DNA of 5,105 bases from Bryobacterales bacterium (GTDB lineage Bacteria > Acidobacteriota > Terriglobia > Bryobacterales > Bryobacteraceae): NCBI GenBank assembly GCA_003142355.1, contig PLMF01000013.1:1-5105 (forward strand), in the 5' to 3' direction. Below the pieces are notes generated by a model. It had not been told where the DNA came from, ran no database searches, and was given only the letters and a program-made list of their open reading frames with translations. Shown one piece after another: positions 1-5,105 of this stretch (position 1 is the first letter of the stretch; every line of letters begins with the position of its first letter). Both the position numbers and the translations under genes were made by a program.

Positions 1-23
1 CGGTCGAATTTTTCCTTTGCCAT
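1..23 (-). CDS. tuf: Elongation factor Tu, N-terminal start only (partial)
   Basis: Only the first seven codons and part of an eighth are in the window, reading MAKEKFD(R) from an ATG at 23-21. That is the standard start of bacterial EF-Tu, the GTPase that delivers aminoacyl-tRNA to the ribosomal A site. Its position directly after fusA, 18 nt downstream on the same strand, is the classic str operon order. A purine-rich ribosome binding site (GAGAGAGG, 40-33) lies 9 nt before the ATG. The rest of the gene, including all GTPase motifs, lies beyond the left edge. The call therefore rests on a short but diagnostic N-terminus plus synteny. Confidence 0.88.
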
Positions 24-32
24 AAGAAAAAG

Positions 33-40
33 CCTCTCTC
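33..40 (-). promoter_or_regulatory. Ribosome binding site of tuf
   Basis: GAGAGAGG lies just after the fusA TAA stop (44-42) and ends 9 nt before the tuf ATG. It sits in the 18-nt fusA-tuf gap, so tuf is probably translated from the same mRNA as fusA. No terminator or promoter fits in this gap. Confidence 0.7.
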
Positions 41-41
41 T

Positions 42-2135
42 TTATCTCGTAATCCTGCCCTGGACCTTGCTCACGATCTCCTCGGCGATCCCGCCGGGAA
101 CTTCTTCGTACCTGCCAAAATGCATGGTGAAACTTCCGCGGCCCTGCGTACGGCTCCGCAGCTCGGTCGCGTAGCCGAACATTTCCGATAGCGGCACCAC
201 CGACTTGATGATCTGCGTCGTCCCGCGCAGCTCCATGCCTTCGATGCGGCCCCGGCGCGAATTCAAATCGCCGATCACGTCGCCCATGTACTCTTCCGGA
301 ACCACCACTTCCACCGACATGATCGGTTCCAGCAGCACGGGCTTGGCTTTCCTGGCGGCCTCTTTGATGGCCATCGAACCAGCGATTTTGAAGGCCATCT
401 CCGAGGAGTCTACGTCGTGGTAGCTGCCGTCGTAGAGCGTCACTTTCAAATCCGACATCGGAAAGCCGGCCAGAACTCCGCCTTCGAGAGCTTCCTTGAT
501 CCCTACTTCGGTCGGATTGATGTATTCCCTGGGCACCCGGCCGCCCGTGATTTCGTTGACGAACTCGAATCCGCCGCCGGTCGGCAGAGGCTCTACCCGG
601 ATCTTGACGTGGCCGTATTGCCCATGGCCGCCGGTCTGCTTGATATGCCGGCCTTCGGCTTCCGCGCTCTTGCGGATGGTCTCGCGATACGCCACCTGCG
701 GCTTACCCACGTTGGCGCCCACGCCGAATTCGCGCATCATGCGGTCCACGATGATTTCCAGATGCAGCTCGCCCATTCCCGAAAGAATCGTCTGGCCCGT
801 CTCGGGGTCGGTGTTGACCCGGAACGTGGGGTCTTCCTGCGCCAGTTTTTGTATCGCCATGCCCAGCTTTTCCTGGTCGGCCTTGGTCTTGGGCTCCACC
901 GCAAGCTGGATCACGGGCATGGGGAAATCGATCGATTCCAGGATGATGGGGTGCTCGTCGTCGCAAATCGTATCGCCGGTCGAAACCGTTCGCAGACCCA
1001 CGGCCGCGCAGATATCGCCCGCCAGGATCTCCTGGATGTCTTCGCGCTTGTTGGCATGCATGCGCAGCAGGCGCCCGATGCGCTCCTTGCGGCCCCTGGC
1101 CACGTTGTACACCGAGTCGCCGGATTTCAGCGTGCCCGAATAAACCCGGAAAAAGGCGAGTTGGCCCACGTAGGGGTCGGTCATGATCTTGAAGATCAGC
1201 GCGGAGAAGGGCTCGCTGTCGGAGGCATGCCGGACCAGAACCTTCTCCGGGTGATCGATGTCGATGCCTTCGATCGGCGGCACGTCCAGCGGCGACGGCA
1301 GGTAATCCACCACCGCATCGAGCATGGTCTGCACGCCCTTGTTCTTGAACGCCGAGCCGCAGATGACCGGGAAAATCTTGAGCGCGATGGTGGCCTTGCG
1401 GATGCCGGCCCGGATCTCGTCATTCGAGATCGGCTGGCCTTCGATGAACTTTCCGAACATGTGGTCGTCGTGCTCCGCCACCGTCTCGATCATCTTCTCC
1501 CGGTATTCCTTGGCCTTCTCCATCAACTCGGCGGGAATCTCAACCGCGTCGTATTCGGCGCCCAGCGTCTCGTCGTGCCACAGCATGGCCTTCATCTCGA
1601 CCAGGTCGATCACGCCCTTAAACTGGTCTTCGCCGCCGACCGGGAGCTGGATCGCCACCGGCTTGCACTTCAGCCGCGCCACGATGGTGTCGATGGAGTG
1701 GAAGAAGTCCGCGCCCACGCGGTCCATTTTGTTGATGAAGCAGAGGCGCGGAACCGAGTACTTGTCCGCCTGCCGCCACACCGTCTCCGATTGCGGCTGC
1801 ACGCCCGCGACGGCGTCGAAAACCGCCACCGCCCCGTCCAGCACGCGCAGGCTGCGCTCCACCTCGGCGGTGAAATCCACGTGTCCCGGCGTGTCGATGA
1901 TATTGATCTGGATGTCGCGCCACTCGCACGTGGTCGCAGCCGACGTGATGGTGATGCCGCGTTCCTGTTCCTGCTCCATCCAGTCCATGATGGCGGTGCC
2001 CTCGTGGACCTCGCCCAGCTTATGTGTACGGCCCGTGTAATAAAGGATGCGCTCGGTGGTAGTGGTCTTACCGGCATCGATATGAGCCGCGATGCCGATA
2101 TTCCTCATCCTTTCGAGCGGGACCGTTCTAGCCAT
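42..2135 (-). CDS. fusA: Translation elongation factor G (EF-G)
   Basis: This is the ribosomal translocase: EF-G uses GTP hydrolysis to move tRNAs and mRNA through the ribosome and acts with RRF in recycling. The 697-residue product is full length for the family. Visible GTPase motifs are AHIDAGKTT (P loop, 17-25), RGITI (switch II-preceding G2 region, 59-63), DTPGH with catalytic His85 (81-85), NKMD (135-138) and GSAF (260-263). Domain II follows (about 300-400). Domain III contains GMGELHLEI (453-461). Domain IV has GHGQYGHV (503-510) and the tip loop [11 protein letters not shown] with His573, the residue that enters the decoding centre. Domain V ends near [11 protein letters not shown] (661-671). 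It is the canonical EF-G1 type. The start is set at [12 protein letters not shown], as is usual in the family. An in-frame ATG at 2156 would add MPGSYGF, but it lies in the loop of a strong palindrome. The gene follows rpsG by 41 nt and precedes tuf by 18 nt. Confidence 0.98.
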   Translation of the reverse strand: MARTVPLERMRNIGIAAHIDAGKTTTTERILYYTGRTHKLGEVHEGTAIMDWMEQEQERGITITSAATTCEWRDIQINIIDTPGHVDFTAEVERSLRVLDGAVAVFDAVAGVQPQSETVWRQADKYSVPRLCFINKMDRVGADFFHSIDTIVARLKCKPVAIQLPVGGEDQFKGVIDLVEMKAMLWHDETLGAEYDAVEIPAELMEKAKEYREKMIETVAEHDDHMFGKFIEGQPISNDEIRAGIRKATIALKIFPVICGSAFKNKGVQTMLDAVVDYLPSPLDVPPIEGIDIDHPEKVLVRHASDSEPFSALIFKIMTDPYVGQLAFFRVYSGTLKSGDSVYNVARGRKERIGRLLRMHANKREDIQEILAGDICAAVGLRTVSTGDTICDDEHPIILESIDFPMPVIQLAVEPKTKADQEKLGMAIQKLAQEDPTFRVNTDPETGQTILSGMGELHLEIIVDRMMREFGVGANVGKPQVAYRETIRKSAEAEGRHIKQTGGHGQYGHVKIRVEPLPTGGGFEFVNEITGGRVPREYINPTEVGIKEALEGGVLAGFPMSDLKVTLYDGSYHDVDSSEMAFKIAGSMAIKEAARKAKPVLLEPIMSVEVVVPEEYMGDVIGDLNSRRGRIEGMELRGTTQIIKSVVPLSEMFGYATELRSRTQGRGSFTMHFGRYEEVPGGIAEEIVSKVQGRITR

Positions 2136-2141
2136 AAATCC

Positions 2142-2169
2142 GTACGAGCCGGGCATGCCCGGCCCCTAC
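2142..2169 (-). repeat. Palindrome/hairpin in the rpsG-fusA gap
   Basis: The perfect 16-bp palindrome GCCGGGCATGCCCGGC (2148-2163) extends to a 28-nt imperfect one. The six outer pairs on each side give four Watson-Crick pairs, one G-U wobble (2164/2147) and one mismatch (2166/2145) in the operon mRNA. It fills most of the space between the rpsG stop and the fusA ATG. With a four-base loop (GCAT or CATG), it would form a GC-rich stem of about 12 pairs. There is no T run after it, so it does not look like an intrinsic terminator. It may be an RNA structure affecting fusA translation, a dispersed REP-like repeat unit, or both. Confidence 0.75.
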
Positions 2170-2172
2170 CAT

Positions 2173-2177
2173 CTCCT
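2173..2177 (-). promoter_or_regulatory. Probable Shine-Dalgarno of fusA, overlapping the rpsG stop
   Basis: AGGAG begins on the last base of the rpsG TGA stop (2179-2177). It is 37 nt from the fusA ATG at 2135 in linear sequence, which is too far. If the 2142-2169 hairpin folds, only 3 + 6 unpaired nt separate the motif from the start codon, a normal spacing of 9. The only nearer candidate for 2135 is a weak ACGGA. This is an inference from geometry. Confidence 0.45.
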
Positions 2178-2647
2178 CACCACCGGTAATGGGCGAAGGC
2201 CTTATTGGCCTCGGCCATGCGGTGGACGTCGTCTCTCTTCTTGATCGCTCCGCCGCGCAGGTTCGAAGCGTCGTTCAGTTCATTCGCCAGCTTTTCCGGC
2301 ATGCCCTTCTCGGGGCGCGACCGCGCTTGCGTGATGATCCAGCGAATGGCCAGCGAGGTGCGCCGGTTCTGCGGCACCTCGATGGGCACCTGGTAGTTAG
2401 CCCCGCCCACGCGCCGCGTCTTCACCTCCAGCAGCGGCTTGGCGTTCTCCACCGCCTTCTTGAAGGCCTTGAGCGGATCGTCGCTGGTGCGCTCCCGCAG
2501 CTTGTCCATGGCATCATAGAAAATTCCCTGGGCGGTGTTCTTCTTGCCCTCCCACATCAGGCAGTTCACGAACTTCTCCACCAGAGTTGAGTTGTAGACC
2601 GGATCCGGCACTACTTCACGAATAACGGCTCGTCTTCTACGTGGCAT
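2177..2647 (-). CDS. rpsG: 30S ribosomal protein S7
   Basis: S7 is a primary 16S rRNA-binding protein that nucleates assembly of the 30S head and contacts E-site tRNA. The 156-residue product is the usual bacterial length. The N-terminal basic arm [16 protein letters not shown] is followed by the S7 signature [19 protein letters not shown] (18-36). The beta-hairpin region [18 protein letters not shown] comes next, then the conserved [10 protein letters not shown] stretch and the terminal FAHYRW. The ATG at 2647 is only 6 nt after the rpsL stop codon. The nearest SD-like bases (AGG, 2655-2653) overlap that stop, so translation is probably coupled to rpsL. In E. coli the rpsL-rpsG gap is about 100 nt and holds the S7 autoregulatory site. 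This 6-nt gap cannot hold such a site. Confidence 0.98.
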   Translation of the reverse strand: MPRRRRAVIREVVPDPVYNSTLVEKFVNCLMWEGKKNTAQGIFYDAMDKLRERTSDDPLKAFKKAVENAKPLLEVKTRRVGGANYQVPIEVPQNRRTSLAIRWIITQARSRPEKGMPEKLANELNDASNLRGGAIKKRDDVHRMAEANKAFAHYRW

Positions 2648-2653
2648 AGGTAC

Positions 2654-3028
2654 CTACGCTTTGGGCCTCTTGGCTCCGTACTTCGACCGGCTCTGTTTGC
2701 GGTCCGACACGCCGGCGGTATCGAGGGCGCCGCGAATCACGTGATAGCGCACACCCGGAAGGTCCTTCACGCGGCCGCCGCGAATCAGCACGATCGAGTG
2801 CTCCTGCAGGTTGTGACCTACGCCCGGAATATAAGTCGTCACTTCGATCCCATTCGTCAGCCGCACGCGCGCCACTTTTCGCAGCGCCGAATTCGGCTTC
2901 TTGGGGGTGGAAGTGTAGACGCGCGTGCAAACTCCGCGCTTCTGCGGGCAGCTATTGAGCGCCGGGCTCGAGGTCTTCCAGCGCGGCGGCTTCCGCCCCA
3001 TACGCACAAGTTGGTTAAACGTCGGCAC
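2654..3028 (-). CDS. rpsL: 30S ribosomal protein S12
   Basis: S12 lies at the decoding centre of the 30S subunit and affects accuracy and streptomycin response. The 124-residue product aligns without gaps with the E. coli protein by eye, including [13 protein letters not shown] (27-39), [11 protein letters not shown] (41-51) and [13 protein letters not shown] (84-96). Lys43 and Lys88, positions where streptomycin-resistance changes usually arise, are the wild-type lysines. Asp89, the site of beta-methylthiolation in many bacteria, is present. The start is GTG at 3028, giving MPTFNQLVR. It is supported by homology and by an AAGAGGA ribosome binding site (3041-3035) 6 nt upstream. An ATG at 3036 in another frame stops after six codons. 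It is the first gene of the operon; no rpoC precedes it. Confidence 0.98.
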   Translation of the reverse strand: MPTFNQLVRMGRKPPRWKTSSPALNSCPQKRGVCTRVYTSTPKKPNSALRKVARVRLTNGIEVTTYIPGVGHNLQEHSIVLIRGGRVKDLPGVRYHVIRGALDTAGVSDRKQSRSKYGAKRPKA

Positions 3029-3034
3029 GAATCA

Positions 3035-3041
3035 TCCTCTT
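3035..3041 (-). promoter_or_regulatory. Ribosome binding site of rpsL
   Basis: AAGAGGA ends 6 nt before the GTG start. It supports the GTG as the true start, because no ATG is in frame near the conserved N-terminus MPTFNQLV. Confidence 0.7.
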
Positions 3042-3053
3042 CGCGATGCAATC

Positions 3054-3088
3054 AAAAAAAGTGGCCAGAACCCGCACAGCGGTCCCGG
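3054..3088 (-). terminator. Hairpin plus seven-T run upstream of rpsL (attenuator or terminator candidate)
   Basis: In minus-strand RNA, CCGGGACCGC (3088-3079) pairs across the loop UGU with GCGGGUUCUGG (3075-3065). This gives ten pairs with one bulged G. Four nt (CCAC) then lead to a run of seven Ts (3060-3054). Two of the pairs are G-U wobbles, which would be A-C mismatches in plus-strand RNA, so the structure favours the minus-strand transcript. The four-nt gap before the T run is longer than ideal for an intrinsic terminator. It lies only 25 nt before the rpsL start, too close for a complete promoter to fit between. An attenuator or leader element of the str operon is therefore more plausible than a simple terminator of the upstream gene. 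Confidence 0.45.
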
Positions 3089-3093
3089 AAAAA

Positions 3094-3099
3094 ATTCTA
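3094..3099 (-). promoter_or_regulatory. Candidate -10 element, proximal str promoter
   Basis: TAGAAT matches TATAAT at five of six positions and is preceded by TG. No good -35 hexamer is found 16-18 nt upstream. If used, transcription would begin near 3087, almost at the first base of the 3088-3065 hairpin, leaving a leader of about 60 nt. This is a weak call from base matching only. Confidence 0.22.
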
Positions 3100-3141
3100 C
3101 AGGTCGCAACAGCCAGGATTACCTTTTTCGGACAGGTCCAT

Positions 3142-3167
3142 GTTCCAATCGGCGTAACCGCTGGAAC
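3142..3167 (-). repeat. 26-nt inverted repeat in the rpsL upstream region
   Basis: GTTCCA (3167-3162) and TGGAAC (3147-3142) are exact reverse complements. Inside them, CGG (3160-3158) pairs with CCG (3152-3150) around a five-base loop TTACG, giving a nine-pair stem with a small internal loop. No T run follows, so it is not an intrinsic terminator. It may be part of a structured 5' leader or a dyad bound by a regulator. Two smaller inverted repeats lie just before it in transcription: GGGG/CCCC (3183-3171) and ACCCG/CGGGT (3208-3191). Confidence 0.5.
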
Positions 3168-3248
3168 CTCGGGGCCTTACCCCTGGACGGACCCGCCTAC
3201 AGACGGGTGGTAGCCCGGAGCAGAAAGCTGTACACGCGAAACCAATCC

Positions 3249-3278
3249 ATCATAGCTGAAGTGGCAGGGCTTATGCAA
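3249..3278 (-). promoter_or_regulatory. Candidate distal str operon promoter
   Basis: TATGAT (3254-3249) matches the -10 consensus at five of six positions. TTGCAT (3278-3273), 18 nt upstream, supplies the TTG of a -35 element but little more. The start point would be near 3242, shortly after the surface-protein gene ends, and would give a leader of about 214 nt holding all the hairpins described here. This fits an operon promoter better than the proximal candidate, but the -35 is poor. Confidence 0.3.
3262..3277 (+). promoter_or_regulatory. Sigma-54-like -24/-12 element, rightward
   Basis: TGGCAGGGCTTATGCA matches the sigma-54 consensus TGGCACG-N4-TTGCA with two differences and has the exact GG-N10-GC spacing. 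It points rightward, so transcription would start near 3288 and run antisense into the 3' end of the SBBP/TIGR03437 gene. No convincing plus-strand gene follows. It could drive an antisense or small RNA, be a remnant, or be chance. Confidence 0.35.
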
Positions 3279-3292
3279 CTGGGGGGTGGTGC

Positions 3293-5105
3293 CTATTTCA
3301 CGTTCAGCACGATTCCGGGCTGGCTGACCATCGCGGAGCTGTCCGGACTCCCCGGGGTCACCGGTCCCATCACCAGCCTCACGCCGACCCGCGGCGGCAT
3401 CTTGAAACCTACATTGTTCGGATTCTGGTCAGCCAGCTTGGCCGGGTCGGGGACAAATACGCTGAGCTGGTACACATCGCCGGGGATCCCGGCCACCGGC
3501 CCCATGAAGGCCGCGATCCCGTTCGCATAGAATCCATCGATGAAGACGGCCGGCGCCAAAGCAGTGACGGCGTACGGCCCATCCAGGGTGAACCCACCCA
3601 CACCCGTCGCGACGATGGTAATGGGCGAACCCTGCGCGACCGGGTTTGCGGGCGAATTCAGAGTTCCGTCGCTGTTGAGAATATATCCCTGGCCGACACC
3701 GCTTCCATCCGTCGAGTAGATGCCGGGCGCGGCGGGGGCGGCAGCCACAAACACCGGGTTCGAGAGGGTCCAGCCAGTCGAAACCTGCATCACAAAGGCG
3801 CCCGCGATCTTGGCACCCGCCGGCATCGCGGCGACCAACGTGGTGGCCGTTCCGGTGAGGCCATTGAGCGGACTGCCGTCCACCAGGAGCTGCGCGTCCG
3901 GTCCGAACCCCGATCCGACGGCCATGACGGTCTCTCCGGGCGCGACGGCTCCCGCCAACTTGCTGGCCAGGTTGACCACCGAATCCAGGCGCGGAGCGGG
4001 CGATGGCGAAAGGGCGATCTTGTTGGCCGCTACCGTGCTCGCCACGTTGAAAGACTGGCCGGGATCGCCGCCGATAAAAAGACTGCTGGCATTCAGCATC
4101 GACCCGGCCAGCAGAATATTCCCGTCGCCGTCCAACCCGACGCCGCGCGCCTCGAAGGGCCGGTCATCGCCGAGGTAAGTCGAAAAAAGAAGATGCGAAA
4201 GGCTGGAGTCGAGCCCGGCCACGAATCCCGAACGCACGGAGAATCCCGTTTGGAACGGTGCATGCGTGGGAAAGCCTTTGGAGTCGGTGGAGCCGCAGAC
4301 GATCGCGTTGCCCGCTTTGTCGATCGCGATGCTCCCGGCGGCGTCGGTTAACTCGCCGCCGATCAGGGTGGCCGCGAGCTTCGAAAGGTGGCCGTCCCAC
4401 TTGATCGCGAAAGCGTCACCGCCCCCGCCCGATATCTCGCCGGGCAGGGTGGGGACGGCGGGCTGAGGCACGGGCTGGAATGCGCCGGGAGTCGCCAGAA
4501 AGCCGGCGCTGGCGCTGCCTGCTGCGTACACGTTCGAGTTGGAATCGAGGGCCAGGGCCGCGATATTGATATTCGGCTCCAGAGTGGAAGCCAGCAGGGC
4601 CGAGCCCGCCGCGTTCAGCTCCACGACGTTGCCGCGGCTGGCCAACCACGCATTGCCGTTCGCGTCCAGAACCAGCGCCTTGGCGTCCGTCACCGTGTTC
4701 TGGTGGTCATCCGTGGGGATGTACGTGGAGTACACTAGGCTGGCGCCCGCGGAGTCGAACTTGGCCACAAACGCCGACGTGGGCCCCGGAAAGCAGCCGA
4801 TCATGCCGGTGCAAGTCTCCGTCTGTTGGAACGTGGTTTGATACGCGCCGGGCGTGGTGGGCAGATTGCCCTGCGCGGAGCCGCCGATATAAGGATGGCC
4901 CGCCGAGTCCACGGCGACGGAGCTGGCGGTGCTCTTCGCATCGGCGAAATACGTGGCCCAGCCGGGAGAGCCGTCGGGATTCAGCTTGAACAGGAAGGTC
5001 GACGATGCGGAGCCAGCCGCCAGGGCGGTCGCGAATGCGCCCTTGGTGGCGGGGAAGTCAATCGACTCTGTGGTCCCGGTCACGTACATGCTGCCGTCGG
5101 GACCC
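3293..5105 (-). CDS. SBBP-type beta-propeller repeat protein with TIGR03437 C-terminal domain (5' end missing)
   Basis: The reading frame is open to the right edge (the codons before the first ATG read GPDGS), so the true start and any signal peptide lie outside. About 604 residues are visible. Counting from the Met at 5089, residues 1-345 contain about six propeller-like repeats of the pattern D-x-x-G-N-x-Y-x-x-G-S...FPTTPGAFQ...FVAKFDSAGxxLVYSTY. Examples are YVTGTTESIDFPATKGAF (2-19), VAVDSAGHPYIGGS (58-71) and IAIDKAGNAIVCGS (254-267). Residues 367-450 resemble an IPT/TIG-like or Solibacter Ig-like segment (VVNLASKLAGAVAPGETV, GSGFGP). Residues 453-598 are the TIGR03437 domain (GIYSTDGSGVGQG, ILNSDGTLNSPAN, final SQPGIVLNVK). 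Such proteins are usually exported and have no known enzymatic role. No catalytic motif is seen here. The function is unknown; an adhesive or scaffolding surface role is only inferred. The stop is TAG at 3295-3293. Confidence 0.88.
   Translation of the reverse strand, partial: GPDGSMYVTGTTESIDFPATKGAFATALAAGSASSTFLFKLNPDGSPGWATYFADAKSTASSVAVDSAGHPYIGGSAQGNLPTTPGAYQTTFQQTETCTGMIGCFPGPTSAFVAKFDSAGASLVYSTYIPTDDHQNTVTDAKALVLDANGNAWLASRGNVVELNAAGSALLASTLEPNINIAALALDSNSNVYAAGSASAGFLATPGAFQPVPQPAVPTLPGEISGGGGDAFAIKWDGHLSKLAATLIGGELTDAAGSIAIDKAGNAIVCGSTDSKGFPTHAPFQTGFSVRSGFVAGLDSSLSHLLFSTYLGDDRPFEARGVGLDGDGNILLAGSMLNASSLFIGGDPGQSFNVASTVAANKIALSPSPAPRLDSVVNLASKLAGAVAPGETVMAVGSGFGPDAQLLVDGSPLNGLTGTATTLVAAMPAGAKIAGAFVMQVSTGWTLSNPVFVAAAPAAPGIYSTDGSGVGQGYILNSDGTLNSPANPVAQGSPITIVATGVGGFTLDGPYAVTALAPAVFIDGFYANGIAAFMGPVAGIPGDVYQLSVFVPDPAKLADQNPNNVGFKMPPRVGVRLVMGPVTPGSPDSSAMVSQPGIVLNVK

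Noticed and set aside
2136..2156. Upstream in-frame ATG for fusA adding MPGSYGF
   Set aside because: EF-G proteins normally begin at MAR..PLE. This ATG lies in the palindrome loop. It does have a GGTAGGGG stretch nearby, so it is not fully excluded.
2130..2172. 14-codon minus-strand frame from the ATG at 2172, ending in a TAG that overlaps the fusA ATG (ATGGCTAG)
   Set aside because: The overlap suggests translational coupling, but AGGAG abuts this ATG with no spacing, so initiation there is unlikely. The overlap is probably chance.
417..2189. 590-codon open frame on the plus strand opposite fusA
   Set aside because: It is antisense to a highly conserved fusA and is rich in His, Arg, Leu and Asp, as expected from reverse-reading a GC-biased gene. 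No domain is recognisable. Long antisense frames are common in high-GC genes.
3048..3067. Possible minus-strand sigma-54 promoter around TGGCCAC and TTGCA before rpsL
   Set aside because: The GG to GC distance is 15 nt rather than the required 10.
3197..3253. 18-codon minus-strand frame MMDWFRVYSFLLRATTRL in the leader
   Set aside because: A leader peptide was considered, but there is no Shine-Dalgarno before the ATG. The ATG also overlaps the candidate -10 element and would precede the predicted transcription start.
2925..3530. 201-codon plus-strand open frame spanning the rpsL 5' end, the intergenic region and the end of the SBBP gene
   Set aside because: It overlaps two confident genes in antisense and has no recognisable motif. 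Its start lies inside rpsL. The sigma-54-like site at 3262 lies within it, not ahead of it.

Overview
This window reads almost entirely leftward (minus strand). It carries the str operon of a high-GC bacterium, in the order rpsL, rpsG, fusA, tuf, preceded by the 3' end of a large beta-propeller surface or secreted protein. That protein ends in the domain known as TIGR03437 ('Solibacter uncharacterized C-terminal domain'), seen in the motif GIYSTDGSGVGQG followed by ILNSDGTLNSPANPVAQGS. The domain is strongly expanded in Candidatus Solibacter, Bryobacter and relatives. The source is therefore most likely an Acidobacteriota of the Bryobacterales/Solibacteres type. This is inferred from one domain family plus base composition; a 16S rRNA or marker-gene tree would settle it.

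Layout from the right edge, in the direction of transcription: (1) 5105-3293, SBBP-repeat/TIGR03437 protein, truncated by the right edge. (2) 3292-3029, a 264-nt intergenic region. It holds candidate str promoters, several inverted repeats, a hairpin with a seven-T run just before rpsL, and an opposite-strand sigma-54-like site. (3) 3028-2654, rpsL (S12), GTG start. (4) 2647-2177, rpsG (S7), only 6 nt after rpsL. (5) 2135-42, fusA (EF-G), after a 41-nt gap almost filled by a strong palindrome. (6) 23-1, the first seven codons of tuf (EF-Tu), 18 nt after fusA.

The four str genes form one tightly packed translation operon: two 30S proteins (decoding centre and 30S head assembly) and two elongation GTPases. 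rpoBC does not lie directly upstream of rpsL, as it does in many bacteria; the surface-protein gene takes that place. No mobile element, CRISPR array, tRNA or rRNA was seen. The coding content is ordinary. The unexplained material is in the RNA-level structures between genes: a hairpin that may bring the fusA Shine-Dalgarno next to its start codon, and an attenuator-like hairpin ahead of rpsL.
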